This document shows positions 24,801 through 33,009 of a stretch of 36,969 nt of DNA, in pieces (the first letter of the stretch is position 1; each line of letters starts with the position of its first letter). Source of the stretch: a gamma proteobacterium symbiont of Ctena orbiculata (lineage in GTDB: Bacteria; Pseudomonadota; Gammaproteobacteria; Chromatiales; Chromatiaceae); contig QBVD01000066.1 in the NCBI GenBank assembly GCA_003058525.1, positions 1 through 36,969 on the forward strand, in the 5' to 3' direction. A program made the translations under genes and the position numbers. The notes below the pieces were generated by a model. The model was given only the letters and a program-made list of their open reading frames with translations, was not told the origin of the DNA and did no database searches.

Positions 24801-25368
24801 ACGTTACGGTCATTTCGGCCTGAAGCTGGCGCAGCAGCTCCGTGCCAGTCGTTTTTACGGTGACAACCTTGCCCAAATCGGTGAAGCCAAGGTACTGAAG
24901 GGGGAGATTCAAGAGGGCCTCCACTACCTGGAGCGCGCCTACCGGGCGGCACTTGATTCCGTACCGACCCACATCGCTCCCTATATTCTCGGGGTGTTGG
25001 CGCGCGTGACCAGGAATGAGAAGCAGCGCCAGGATGCGATTCGCGAAGGGCAGCGCTACCTGGACCAGGGCAGCCTCAGCCACAACTATCTCCATTTCTA
25101 TCAGAACATGATTGAGGTCTATCTGCACAAGGCGGAACCGGAAAGGATGCTCTATTACGCGGATGCCTTGGCGGAATACACCCGGGACGAACCACTCCCC
25201 TGGAGTGATTTCTATATCGAACGCGGTCGCCTATTGGCATCACACCTTAGTGGCGAATGCGACCAGATGTCTCAGCAGGCCGAAAATCTGCTCGATGCGG
25301 CGGCCAGGGCGGGCATTCATACGGGCACGCAGGAACTGAAGGCCGTTATTGCGACCGGAACAAAATAG
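21844..25368 (+). CDS. Large BTAD/cyclase-like/AAA ATPase/TPR regulator, part after the in-frame stop
   Basis: The 1174 residues continue the regulator begun at 21529. Order: bacterial transcriptional activation domain (1-130, GEFLEGFNPRANNYEEWL), class III cyclase-like domain (about 172-335), AAA/STAND ATPase with Walker A GEAGIGKTRL (377) and Walker B LLIVEDIHWAD (503), then a long TPR-like helical region to the end. In the cyclase-like domain the second metal Asp is kept (HGDAIVILFG), but the first is replaced (VAVAHLHLGHY instead of D-x-x-G), so it is probably not catalytic. Without the winged helix it cannot bind DNA itself. ATG 21844 has no good ribosome-binding site. It ends one base before the stop of the convergent diguanylate cyclase gene. 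Confidence 0.85.
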   Translation: MQHQQSPEHLIELASLYNGEFLEGFNPRANNYEEWLMTQRSHYREHAISGMSKLLDHYLDTAQFESGIRLGIRLLGSDPLQEQVHRTLMQLYARLNRPADALRQYRQCRRLLIRELGLPPQPETEQLYSDIRRQRSGDDRDNEAVEPDSPPTRKPYLQQPSSKQTAQPQPQLLRTVAVAHLHLGHYLDLMAAGDPEKLHRANKQLLAHLAPLINRYGGILHHHHGDAIVILFGLEKAHGNECEKVLQTVFELITKTERSSDWPHQLGIQCGIATGSVLSDPDGAVSGAVFAQAEKLARSGAPGDILLTEPAYLGLRLNIEATRRDDTAWRVATVKSGEAQHKNWPPFVGRSRELRQFKAALVACTEDLAGETYLLRGEAGIGKTRLVGEICRHAVQMGVIPHRTLVLDFGMESATEPIPSLLRQLMGLGNRAKADEIEASVKQAMGQAWNPAIYPSTLQRLFHLTIDEESATSIDSIGDEAQRRGAQQILRSILANASQSAPRLLIVEDIHWADQTTLNHIAELTDSVSRHAALLLITSRVEGEPLDPAWRSAMHGAPLTTLDLSPLSKEHARNLAQQIADRDQAFVTACIDRSGGNPLYLEQLLLGTTDPGKNVPDSIHSLVMSRLDLLADEDRLAVQAASVLGQRFRLDAVLQLLGKNDYRPDALLNQRLLQPEGEDYLFVHVLLRDAIYDSLLASHRRALHLRAAAWYRQRDAALHARHLDFGGSEDAADAYLQAALLAVRMADFEQALSLASRGAEIAQSAQLSTQLNCLQGDLLIQAGAISSAIHAFAAAADSASDEQIRCRALIGRATGLTVQDKLDQALETLDHAAPLAEMSQNTALLTELHYRRGDILFALARTDECLHAHQQAETLARESASPLLEIRAQAGMADACYAKGLIMTARGYFERCLELARAEQRLPQEVGNLSMYGLTHLYTGSVAEALATLQEAGKLAAEYGNLRAEMTAYMNLGLVLLFTEDIDSAERYGHFGLKLAQQLRASRFYGDNLAQIGEAKVLKGEIQEGLHYLERAYRAALDSVPTHIAPYILGVLARVTRNEKQRQDAIREGQRYLDQGSLSHNYLHFYQNMIEVYLHKAEPERMLYYADALAEYTRDEPLPWSDFYIERGRLLASHLSGECDQMSQQAENLLDAAARAGIHTGTQELKAVIATGTK

Positions 25369-25369
25369 A

Positions 25370-27058
25370 TTACTCGTTGATCACTGCAAGGCGCGAGATG
25401 AATTCGCCAGCGGTTGAGATCACCACCTGATTGCGCCCCCTTTTCTTTGCCTCGTAGAGCGCTTTATCGGCGCGGTTCAACAGATCGTTGAAATCGATAT
25501 CACCATCCTCGATCTCACTGACGCCGACACTGATAGTGATGGAAATCAACTGCTGTCCCTCTTGATAGGGCATCGCGGCTATCTGATCACAAATCCGCTG
25601 TGCCAAATTACTACCGTTCTCGATATCCGTTTCCGGCAGCAGAATCGTGAACTCCTCTCCACCGTAACGGGCCATAAAATCCTGCCCGCGGATCGAACCG
25701 ACGCAGATATCGGCCACATGCCTCAGCACACTATCCCCGACATTGTGGCCATAGGTGTCGTTAATCGATTTGAAATGGTCGAGATCCAGCATCAATACGG
25801 AGAGATGTCTGGTGAAACGGGTCGCGCGCTTGAACTCGCGCAACGCGACCTTATCCAGTTCACGCCGATTGGCCAGCCCGGTCAGATCATCGGTGGTGGC
25901 ATATTGCTGAAGCTTCCGGAAGGCCTGTTTTTTCTGCACGCTGTTCTTGGCAAACAGGACACTGATCACCCCCGCAACCAAAAACAGCAGCACGTAGGTA
26001 ATGGTGGCAACGATCATGCGTTTGGCTGTAAGGTCTTCAATCAGGCTATTGGAGATATGAGAGAGGAAGATCCAGTATCGCTTCTCCGCCCTGTTAGGGG
26101 AGGGGACGATCGTTTCATCGACATTTTCCAATGTTCCCAGCCTGTTGCGTACTAAAGGATAGGCCCACTTGAATATATAAACGCCGTCATCGGTAAAGAA
26201 TGAACCTTTTTCGCTGCTGGTGACGGCAGCCCAGACATCGGGCTTTTGTGTAGCGAAGGTCTCGTCACGACCATACATAAAACCCCACAATTGCTCCTCA
26301 GGCACGCCCTGCAGCCAATGGCCCTTACTATTGAGCATCACCGCATTGCCGCGCAGGGTTTCGAAATTGTCGGCGATCCGTTGCAACAGTTCATTCGGGG
26401 TATAATTGATGATGACGACACCCCGCTTTCCCCCATAACCGTCGGAAACCGGTGTCGCAAAGCGGACCGTGGGCCTGATCGGCTGTTCGATCTTGCCCTG
26501 TTCCACATTCAGATCCAGGGGAGAGATATAGATCTCACCCAATGCCAGCTTCATCGCCTCCTTGAAATAGTAGCGATCCGCCTTATTTTGCATCTCACTC
26601 TGGGGAACGATCTCCTGCACATTGTCGTCACTGTTGATGCGAATGACTTCCATGCCGCTGTTATCGATGTATCGCAATTGAAAATATTTCGGTTTCCGTC
26701 TTGCGAAGAGTGAAAACTCACGTGCGACACGTATCCAGTTCTTCAGGCTCGGATCATGGATGTAACTTCTGAGCACTTCCCCTTCCGCCAGCACCATGAG
26801 GTCCGAGAGCTTCTGTTCAAACAGCAGCGAGGTCAATTCGCTGGCGCTGTTCAGCGCCGCTTCCTCACGAATCAGTGTCGTCTGCAGTTCATATTTTTCC
26901 GTCTGGGTGGAGAAGGCATAAAAAATCGACGCCAGCAGCAGGGAGGCCGGAATGAACAGCATCAGGAAACTGAGTATCAACTCCTTATGCTCAGAAAAAC
27001 CGTTCTCTTCAATCTCACTCTCACCGCCGCTCTCGACAGGTGGTACGGGATTATTCAT
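25370..27058 (-). CDS. Membrane diguanylate cyclase with periplasmic sensor domain (GGDEF)
   Basis: The 562-residue protein has a membrane helix at about 27-50, a periplasmic double-Cache-like sensor (about 50-335, RYIDNSGMEVIRIN and GEIYISPLDLN), a second helix at about 347-370, then a GGDEF domain. The active-site loop is GGEEF and the inhibitory RxxD site is kept in RGQDFMARYGGEEF, so it should make c-di-GMP from two GTP with product inhibition. Its ATG lies within the stop of the upstream cytochrome gene (ATGA, four-base overlap), so the two are translationally coupled. The ligand of the sensor domain is not known. Confidence 0.9.
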   Translation of the reverse strand: MNNPVPPVESGGESEIEENGFSEHKELILSFLMLFIPASLLLASIFYAFSTQTEKYELQTTLIREEAALNSASELTSLLFEQKLSDLMVLAEGEVLRSYIHDPSLKNWIRVAREFSLFARRKPKYFQLRYIDNSGMEVIRINSDDNVQEIVPQSEMQNKADRYYFKEAMKLALGEIYISPLDLNVEQGKIEQPIRPTVRFATPVSDGYGGKRGVVIINYTPNELLQRIADNFETLRGNAVMLNSKGHWLQGVPEEQLWGFMYGRDETFATQKPDVWAAVTSSEKGSFFTDDGVYIFKWAYPLVRNRLGTLENVDETIVPSPNRAEKRYWIFLSHISNSLIEDLTAKRMIVATITYVLLFLVAGVISVLFAKNSVQKKQAFRKLQQYATTDDLTGLANRRELDKVALREFKRATRFTRHLSVLMLDLDHFKSINDTYGHNVGDSVLRHVADICVGSIRGQDFMARYGGEEFTILLPETDIENGSNLAQRICDQIAAMPYQEGQQLISITISVGVSEIEDGDIDFNDLLNRADKALYEAKKRGRNQVVISTAGEFISRLAVINE

Positions 27059-27774
27059 CTCTCCTGCAACCCGCGATCTTTCCAGGTACGCTCGGAACGC
27101 CTCTCTGCAACCGGCAGCATCCTGGATACATAGTCGGATATCGCTTTGAAATCACGATCGTCAAAGGTTTCGATGACTTTAACCATCTCTTTGTTGCTGT
27201 TGCGCCGCTTGCCGTTCTGTATCCAGATCAGCTGGCGCAGAAGATAGTTGTAGTGTTGGCCATGGATGGCCGGATAGGCCTTTTCGAATAGCCCCTGACC
27301 TTGTTCACCATGGCATTCAATGCAGTACTGTTTGTAGAGCTTTTCACCATGCTCGAGGTCACTGCCGTCACCCTTGCCGGTGGCGATTGTCATCTTCAAC
27401 GATTCGATATAGTGAGCCACATCCGCAATGGCTTGAGCGCCACCTATCTCTTCAGGTATGGCAAAAGGGTACATGGAGGGATTATCGCGATTTTTGGCGC
27501 GAATATCGGCCAGTTGCTTGATCACTACCGAACGGTGCTGACCGGCAATTTGCGGATAGGCACCATTCGGGGTTCCCCAGCCTTCCGGCATATGGCAAAC
27601 CGCACAAGTCTCATACACGGCCCTGCCCCGTGCATAATCCGGGTCCAGGCTCATGGCCTCTATACGTTCCAGATCAGCGTTGTCCCAACCTGCATTGGCA
27701 TTGGGTATTACTATTGACAGGGAAAAGACAATTAATTTTACCCAATTATTGTACACGGCTCTTGAAGCCCTCAC
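27055..27774 (-). CDS. Di-haem cytochrome c (c4-like), exported
   Basis: A signal peptide (VKLIVFSLSIVIPNANA) is followed by two haem-binding motifs, CAVCH and CIECH, in two similar halves, as in cytochrome c4. Possible axial Met ligands follow each (PSMYPF and KEMVKV). Such proteins are periplasmic electron carriers to terminal oxidases or from reductases. The frame starts with GTG at 27774; another GTG six codons later (VYNNWVK) is equally possible, as neither has a good ribosome-binding site. It overlaps the diguanylate cyclase gene by four bases. It lies downstream of the hemY terminator, so it should have its own promoter. Confidence 0.88.
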   Translation of the reverse strand: MRASRAVYNNWVKLIVFSLSIVIPNANAGWDNADLERIEAMSLDPDYARGRAVYETCAVCHMPEGWGTPNGAYPQIAGQHRSVVIKQLADIRAKNRDNPSMYPFAIPEEIGGAQAIADVAHYIESLKMTIATGKGDGSDLEHGEKLYKQYCIECHGEQGQGLFEKAYPAIHGQHYNYLLRQLIWIQNGKRRNSNKEMVKVIETFDDRDFKAISDYVSRMLPVAERRSERTWKDRGLQER

Positions 27775-27863
27775 GCTGGTCAGTTGTTTATCTGGTGTGC
27801 AACTCCTTTTGAACGGTCATATGTTATCGATGTATAACCCTTATTAGGTATGGGATATATATG

Positions 27864-27890
27864 AAAAAAACTGGTTGTTCAACCAACTGT
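27864..27890 (-). terminator. Rho-independent terminator of the hem operon
   Basis: Reading the minus strand after hemY: TTGGTTGAACAACCAG followed by TTTTTTT (27870-27864). The stem is short (TGGTT with AACCA) but the T-run is good and the position, about 65 bases after the hemY stop, fits. Confidence 0.55.
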
Positions 27891-27951
27891 TTTGCTCAAT
27901 TACAACCAATTAACATTATAGTAAAGATGAATTCTGCCACAGCAAGCAAGA

Positions 27952-29235
27952 TCAGGATCTTGCAGGTGTGTTCAAAGACTCACTGTATGCGGCATCGTCG
28001 ACAACCGATTTATTGCTCAATACAGGCCTGTTACCTATGGGCGGCAGGGACCGCTGCGGTTCCGAATGTTGCAAGGCCAGGCCTGCACGGAAACAGCGTA
28101 ACGCCCCATCGTCTTCACCCAGACGCTCCAACAACAGACCGAGCTGTTGATAGGACTCTGGTGTCGCTGAGATGCCGATACTGGCTTCCAGATAGCTGCG
28201 CGCCTTACCCCACAATTTGTTCTGCAGGGAGAGCCTGGCCAACGTCAACAGCAGTCCAGAGTCCTCCTGGCGGCTCTTAAGCCAGCCCTCCGCCATCTCC
28301 AACTGGTGGGAGGGGTTGGCAAGTTCGATCAGACCGTACAGGTTGACCAGTTCGCTGTTCCACTCGCGCTGCAAAGAGGCGGCTATCAACGGTTCAATCC
28401 GGGATCCTGCGTCCAGGGCCATCATATATTCGCAATATTCAAGCAATATCTCCTGCAGTTGCCTGATGCCCTTGGGTATGCGCGACCAGTATTGCACCAG
28501 GCCTTCAAGGGTTGAGGATTCCTGCTTCAGGCGCTCGCGATAGACACGTATCTCCAGCTCCTGGTAGTCGGATTCGTTGATGACCTTGCGGCGTTTCAGC
28601 TCCGGCAGCATCTCTTCCAATTTTTTCCACTCACCGAGATTTTCATACAGTTTCTTCAGTAAGGTCAGCACATAATTGTGTTTTGGCGACAGTGATCGCA
28701 CATGCATCAGGGTCGCCAGGGCCTGCTCGTACTGCTGATGAGCCAACTGCAATTCAGCCTGGGTGAGCCCCACCGCCACGTCGGCCGAGGGCATGCTCTC
28801 GTGGGCCAGGTGGAGATAGTCATCCCGCCGGGTATGTTCGCCCTGCAGCTGAGCGGCGCGGGCTGCCGCCAGATAGTTAAGCAAAGGGGTTTCGGATTGA
28901 GCGACATTACGTGTCAGATGCCTCTCCGCAACCTTCCAGCGCCCTTCAGCGAGCTCCACCAGCCCACGGGTCAGGGCCTGTCTGGCCTTGAAGCTTCGGC
29001 GCTTTCTCCGCCACTCGGCCACACGCTCCGGCATTTGCCAGATTCGTGAAGCCGTCCTGAGGGCAATATAGGCAACCAGAAACAGCGCCAACATGGCCAG
29101 GCTGAACAGCGCAAGGCTACCTTCGATGGTCCAATGACCATAACCGATCAGGATATAACCGTTATCCTGCTTAACCAGCAGTGTGATCGCTACTGCGGCG
29201 AACAGCGCAAGAAAAGCTGCGATCAATGTTCTCAC
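27952..29235 (-). CDS. hemY: HemY, inner-membrane TPR protein of haem biosynthesis
   Basis: The 427-residue protein has two N-terminal membrane helices (about 2-20 and 39-62) with the HemY_N pattern GYGHWTIEGSLALFSL, then a long TPR-rich periplasm- or cytoplasm-facing region (YEQALATLMHVRSL, RSYLEASIGI). In gammaproteobacteria hemY is the last gene of hemCDXY and is distinct from the oxidase called HemY in Bacillus; its exact role is not settled. Its start overlaps the end of hemX by four bases, so the two are coupled. Confidence 0.9.
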   Translation of the reverse strand: MRTLIAAFLALFAAVAITLLVKQDNGYILIGYGHWTIEGSLALFSLAMLALFLVAYIALRTASRIWQMPERVAEWRRKRRSFKARQALTRGLVELAEGRWKVAERHLTRNVAQSETPLLNYLAAARAAQLQGEHTRRDDYLHLAHESMPSADVAVGLTQAELQLAHQQYEQALATLMHVRSLSPKHNYVLTLLKKLYENLGEWKKLEEMLPELKRRKVINESDYQELEIRVYRERLKQESSTLEGLVQYWSRIPKGIRQLQEILLEYCEYMMALDAGSRIEPLIAASLQREWNSELVNLYGLIELANPSHQLEMAEGWLKSRQEDSGLLLTLARLSLQNKLWGKARSYLEASIGISATPESYQQLGLLLERLGEDDGALRCFRAGLALQHSEPQRSLPPIGNRPVLSNKSVVDDAAYSESLNTPARS

Positions 29236-30401
29236 CGGAGACCCTCCCGGTTCATCGTTTGCCGTCTCTTCTGCAGCGCACGCAAGGAGCCGGAGATGTC
29301 CGGCAGCTCAGGTGCGATCACCCTTGCCGCCAATCCCTCCAGTTGTGACTTGAACCCGACCACTTCAGGTGCCGTTGCCTGGAAATAGTGATCGACCCAC
29401 TCCGCCGCACTGGTCAGGTTGTCGGTATAGAGGGCCTGGTTTCGTCCCATCATCGCCGCTTTCGCATTCTCGATTTTGAGACTTAGATTCTGCAGCAGAA
29501 AGTAGCGCTGCTCGGGTGGCAGCATGGCGCTTACAGGACGATCATGATGACGTATCACCATCATCGATTTGAATCCCTGCCAAAAATCGTCAAGCAGTTT
29601 TTGCAGTGTGAATTCCCCATTATCGGCAATTTCCGGCAAGGAATCCGGCTGAGCCGAGATAGGACCCTGAACCATTCCTGCATCCCGCAGGGGAAGCGCT
29701 TCAACTCGTTTCGCAAGGGCATTCAGTTCGGCGCTGATTCCGGCACTGTCCACCTTCGGCAGGGCTGTCAACCGGGTGATCTCAGCAGCGATTTTCTCCC
29801 GCACTCCCGACCAACCGGGATCACCGCTTGCAGTCAGTCGCTCATCCGCAGATTTCAACGCCTCCAGGGCCGTATCCGGGTCGCCCATGAGGGTTAGCCG
29901 ATGATTGGCGACACGCATCAGATATTCGGCCTCTGCGACCCGCCATTGCCCCTCCCTGCCTCCCATACGGGTTTGAATCTCCGCCAGCGAGCGGTAGAGT
30001 TGATCGCCCTGTTGCTGTGATGCCTCCCTTGCCAACCGGATTGTCTCGGCCTGCTTCTCCAGGGCACTCTTTTGTGCCGCAATCGCCTTTTGCTGCTGTT
30101 CGAAATGCTGTCGTGTCTGCGCCAGTTGCCGCTCAAATTGAGACTGCTCCTGATTGGCCTTTACCAGATCATCATTGAGTGAGACCAGGGTCTGTTTCAT
30201 GTCAAGCCAATAGCGGTAGCCAAGCACCAGACCGGCTGTCACCGTCAACAGCGCTACAACCGCCAGTAGGATAGGTAGACGGGTGGAGCCGGTTCTGCCT
30301 GCGGATTCATCGATTCGCTCCACCTCACCCTCGATGGTATCCGTGAATTCCGCCTCAGTTTCTGCCTGGCTGCTGCCAGATTCATCGATTTTTTCACTCA
30401 T
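29232..30401 (-). CDS. hemX: HemX, membrane-anchored protein of the hemCDXY operon
   Basis: An acidic cytoplasmic N-terminus (about 45 residues) is followed by one membrane helix (LPILLAVVALLTVTAGLVLG) and a long coiled coil (about 75-140, rich in Gln, Glu and Ala). The family motif WRVAEAEYLMRVANHRL follows at about 155. It is often annotated uroporphyrinogen-III C-methyltransferase, but it lacks any SAM-binding fold that I can see; a scaffold role is more likely. It lies 79 bases after hemD and overlaps hemY. Confidence 0.9.
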   Translation of the reverse strand: MSEKIDESGSSQAETEAEFTDTIEGEVERIDESAGRTGSTRLPILLAVVALLTVTAGLVLGYRYWLDMKQTLVSLNDDLVKANQEQSQFERQLAQTRQHFEQQQKAIAAQKSALEKQAETIRLAREASQQQGDQLYRSLAEIQTRMGGREGQWRVAEAEYLMRVANHRLTLMGDPDTALEALKSADERLTASGDPGWSGVREKIAAEITRLTALPKVDSAGISAELNALAKRVEALPLRDAGMVQGPISAQPDSLPEIADNGEFTLQKLLDDFWQGFKSMMVIRHHDRPVSAMLPPEQRYFLLQNLSLKIENAKAAMMGRNQALYTDNLTSAAEWVDHYFQATAPEVVGFKSQLEGLAARVIAPELPDISGSLRALQKRRQTMNREGLR

Positions 30402-30480
30402 ATCCAGTTCGCTCTCAACTCCCGTATCAGCTATCCCGCAACGCCAGTCCTACCCTTTCGGCCTGATCGTACAGACTCAT

Positions 30481-31242
30481 TCAGGAGGTACATTCTACCC
30501 AGTTCTGAATCGCCGACATGATGGCATCATCGTTCGCGCCAGCGGCGAGCAGGACGGTCTGAAATCCCCTGCTTTCAGCATGTCTGAGCATCCGCTCGCT
30601 GATCACCAGGAGTGGCGTATGCTGTAACAGGGGCCAGCCTGAATCTCCCACCAGCGCGATCAGATTTTCCATGACTTCGATACTGGTGACAGTCACCAGA
30701 TCGACCTGCTCCTGCCATTGCGCCAATAGCGGGTAAGGGTCGACTGCCGGTCTGACGCGACGATAGACTTCAGCATAACCTACTTCAGCACCTCTCGCCT
30801 GAAGGCCCTCGCCCAATAGAGCCCGACCCCCTTCGCCACGAACGATCAGCACCTTTTGACCCGTCATCTCCTGCAACGGGGCCAGCATCAGCAGTCCCTC
30901 GCTGTCATATCGATCCGCGGGCAACAGATCGATACTATACCCGGACTGACGCAATGCTGCCGCTGTCGCCTCTCCGACCGCCCCCAGGGTAGCCTGAAGC
31001 CGATTGCCCGCTAACAATTTCAAGGCATGGAAGACGGCATTGGGACTGACAAAGATGATCACGTCCCAGCTCCGCTGCAACAGGTCACGCACCGGACCGG
31101 GTTGTTCGCAGGCAAGGATTTCCAGTGCCGGAAAGCGAATCGCCCTCCCCTGGCCGGTCTGAATCCGCTCTACCAGGCCATCCGCCTGATGAGCAGCCCG
31201 CGTAACCAGGATACCTCTGCCTTTCAAGTCAAGATCCGACAT
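30481..31242 (-). CDS. hemD: Uroporphyrinogen-III synthase
   Basis: HemD closes and inverts ring D of hydroxymethylbilane to give uroporphyrinogen III, the branch point to haem, sirohaem and cobalamin. The 253-residue protein has the two-lobed family layout: GRGILVTRAAHQADGL at the start, IIFVSPNAVFHALKLL, VGEATAAALRQSGY, and VTVTSIEVMENLIAL in the second lobe. The family is poorly conserved, so the position between hemC and hemX is important support. It follows hemC by 38 bases. Confidence 0.92.
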   Translation of the reverse strand: MSDLDLKGRGILVTRAAHQADGLVERIQTGQGRAIRFPALEILACEQPGPVRDLLQRSWDVIIFVSPNAVFHALKLLAGNRLQATLGAVGEATAAALRQSGYSIDLLPADRYDSEGLLMLAPLQEMTGQKVLIVRGEGGRALLGEGLQARGAEVGYAEVYRRVRPAVDPYPLLAQWQEQVDLVTVTSIEVMENLIALVGDSGWPLLQHTPLLVISERMLRHAESRGFQTVLLAAGANDDAIMSAIQNWVECTS

Positions 31243-31280
31243 GCTTCTCCAATCGGGAAACGGGACATCGCCGCCAACCT

Positions 31281-32210
31281 TCAGTGGGTATCATAGAGGG
31301 CCTTCAGAATCTCATCAGCCCCCCACTCCAGCAGCCGATCCGCCAACCCTTCGCCCATTGCACGGGCCTCCTGGGTTTTACCCTCGACCTCGCCGCGGAT
31401 GATGCGGCTGCCATCAGGCTCACCCACCAGACCCCGTAACCAGAGATTATCCGATTCCAGCATGGCATAACCGGCGATGGGAACCTGGCAACCCCCGTTC
31501 AGACGCTGATTCATGGCCCGCTCGGCCCCCACGCAATAGGCGGTTTCCGCATGGTGCAGTGGTGTGATCAGGTCATTCACCCGCGGATCGTCCACCCGGC
31601 ATTCGATACCCACCGCACCCTGTCCGATGGCGGGCAGACTCTGTTCGGGACCGATCAGGGCGGTTATTCGATCCTCGAAACCCAGTCGTTTCAAACCGGC
31701 GGCAGCCAGAATGATGGCATCATATTCCCCATCATCAAGTTTACGCAGACGGGTGTTCACATTGCCGCGCAGGGATTTGATCACCAGATCAGGTCTTACT
31801 TCAGCCAGCTGGCATTGACGCCGCAGACTGGAGGTACCGACACAAGCCCTCTGTGGCAATTGGTCGATGCTTTGATAGCGATTGGAAACAAAGGCATCCC
31901 GTGGATCTTCCCGCTGCATGATCACCGGCAGATGCAACCCCGATGGCAGCTCTACCGGCACATCCTTCATCGAATGCACCGCGATATCCGCCTCGCCACT
32001 GATCAGACCCTGCTCCAGCTCCTTGATGAATAATCCTTTGCCCCCGATCTTGGCCAGTGGGGTATCAAGGATCTTGTCACCCTGGGTGGTCATTCCCATC
32101 AGCTCTACCCGAATATCCGGGTGGACCCTTTTCAATTCAGCGGCGACATGTTCGGCCTGCCACATGGCCAAAGGTGATTTACGGGTGGCGATGGTTATCG
32201 TCTGGGACAT
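31281..32210 (-). CDS. hemC: Hydroxymethylbilane synthase (porphobilinogen deaminase)
   Basis: HemC joins four porphobilinogen units into hydroxymethylbilane using a dipyrromethane cofactor bound to a Cys. The 309 residues match the full family length: [17 protein letters not shown] at the N-terminus, [11 protein letters not shown], the Arg-rich substrate site [11 protein letters not shown] and [14 protein letters not shown], and the cofactor Cys in [12 protein letters not shown] at about residue 242. GAGG lies ten bases before the ATG. It is the first gene of hemCDXY here, and 133 bases separate it from the cytochrome gene upstream. Confidence 0.96.
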   Translation of the reverse strand: MSQTITIATRKSPLAMWQAEHVAAELKRVHPDIRVELMGMTTQGDKILDTPLAKIGGKGLFIKELEQGLISGEADIAVHSMKDVPVELPSGLHLPVIMQREDPRDAFVSNRYQSIDQLPQRACVGTSSLRRQCQLAEVRPDLVIKSLRGNVNTRLRKLDDGEYDAIILAAAGLKRLGFEDRITALIGPEQSLPAIGQGAVGIECRVDDPRVNDLITPLHHAETAYCVGAERAMNQRLNGGCQVPIAGYAMLESDNLWLRGLVGEPDGSRIIRGEVEGKTQEARAMGEGLADRLLEWGADEILKALYDTH

Positions 32211-32343
32211 GGATGGGGGGCCTCAAAATTCAGAGCGGGTACAACGGAGCGCCTGTCGGCTGATTATCATTCTCACTAGTCGGGTGCCTATGCTAAAGCC
32301 TGCAAGAGATCCACGCAATCAACCATCAGCTGGCCACTGGCAA

Positions 32344-33009
32344 TCATGGTTCCCCGTTCGCATAGTAATGCAGCAATGCTTCAACACCCTTGGCGCCGTG
32401 TCTGCGCATAAGCAGGGATAACTGATCCGCCATCTCATCATCCCCCTGATTGACCCCCACCAGATAGTCCCATAAGGTCCAGCGCAGATAGTCCATCCAG
32501 CCTCCATGCAAATGTGGCACACCCGCTTCAGACGGCATCTCGGGGTCGCCATGACAATCTCGACAATAGCGACGATGCAATACACGCCCGCGATCGACAA
32601 GGCGCCAGTCCGTGGTCTGCTTGGGAATGGTAAAGGACTGCTGACTGAAGTAGTCGGCCATAATTACGAAGTCACCTTCGTCATAGCCCTGGACCAGACG
32701 TCCCATCACCGTGCCAAAACGGCCGCCATGGCTGAAGGATCGCAACACCTTGAGCAGATAATCTCTCGGCAGGCCGGCCAGGGAAGGTATCGCCGGGGAG
32801 TGGCTCTGGCCTTGCGGACCGTGACATGGAAAACAGGACTGCACAATCAGTGGCAAGGCTTGCGGCTGCTCTGTTTCTCCGTCTGCACCCTCGCTGGCCA
32901 GGCTACCCGTTGGATACTGCTGCAACAAAGCCCAGGCCAATAGCAATGGGAGCCACTTCCACAGCCTGCCTGATCTCATTATGCCGCGCAGGATACGAGC
33001 CCCGGTCAC
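32344..33009 (-). CDS. Di-haem cytochrome c, coupled to algR
   Basis: The 221-residue protein has a signal sequence (WLPLLLAWALLQQYPTGSLAS) and two haem motifs, CFPCH and CRDCH, the first followed by PSLAGLPRDYLLKVL as in cytochromes of the c4/c553 type. The second half is less usual and lacks a close c4 pattern. The frame begins with GTG at 33009, which overlaps the algR stop (GTGA); ATG 32979 is an alternative start closer to the signal peptide, though neither has a well-spaced ribosome-binding site. Its place between algR and hemC suggests a shared transcript. Confidence 0.82.
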   Translation of the reverse strand: MTGARILRGIMRSGRLWKWLPLLLAWALLQQYPTGSLASEGADGETEQPQALPLIVQSCFPCHGPQGQSHSPAIPSLAGLPRDYLLKVLRSFSHGGRFGTVMGRLVQGYDEGDFVIMADYFSQQSFTIPKQTTDWRLVDRGRVLHRRYCRDCHGDPEMPSEAGVPHLHGGWMDYLRWTLWDYLVGVNQGDDEMADQLSLLMRRHGAKGVEALLHYYANGEP

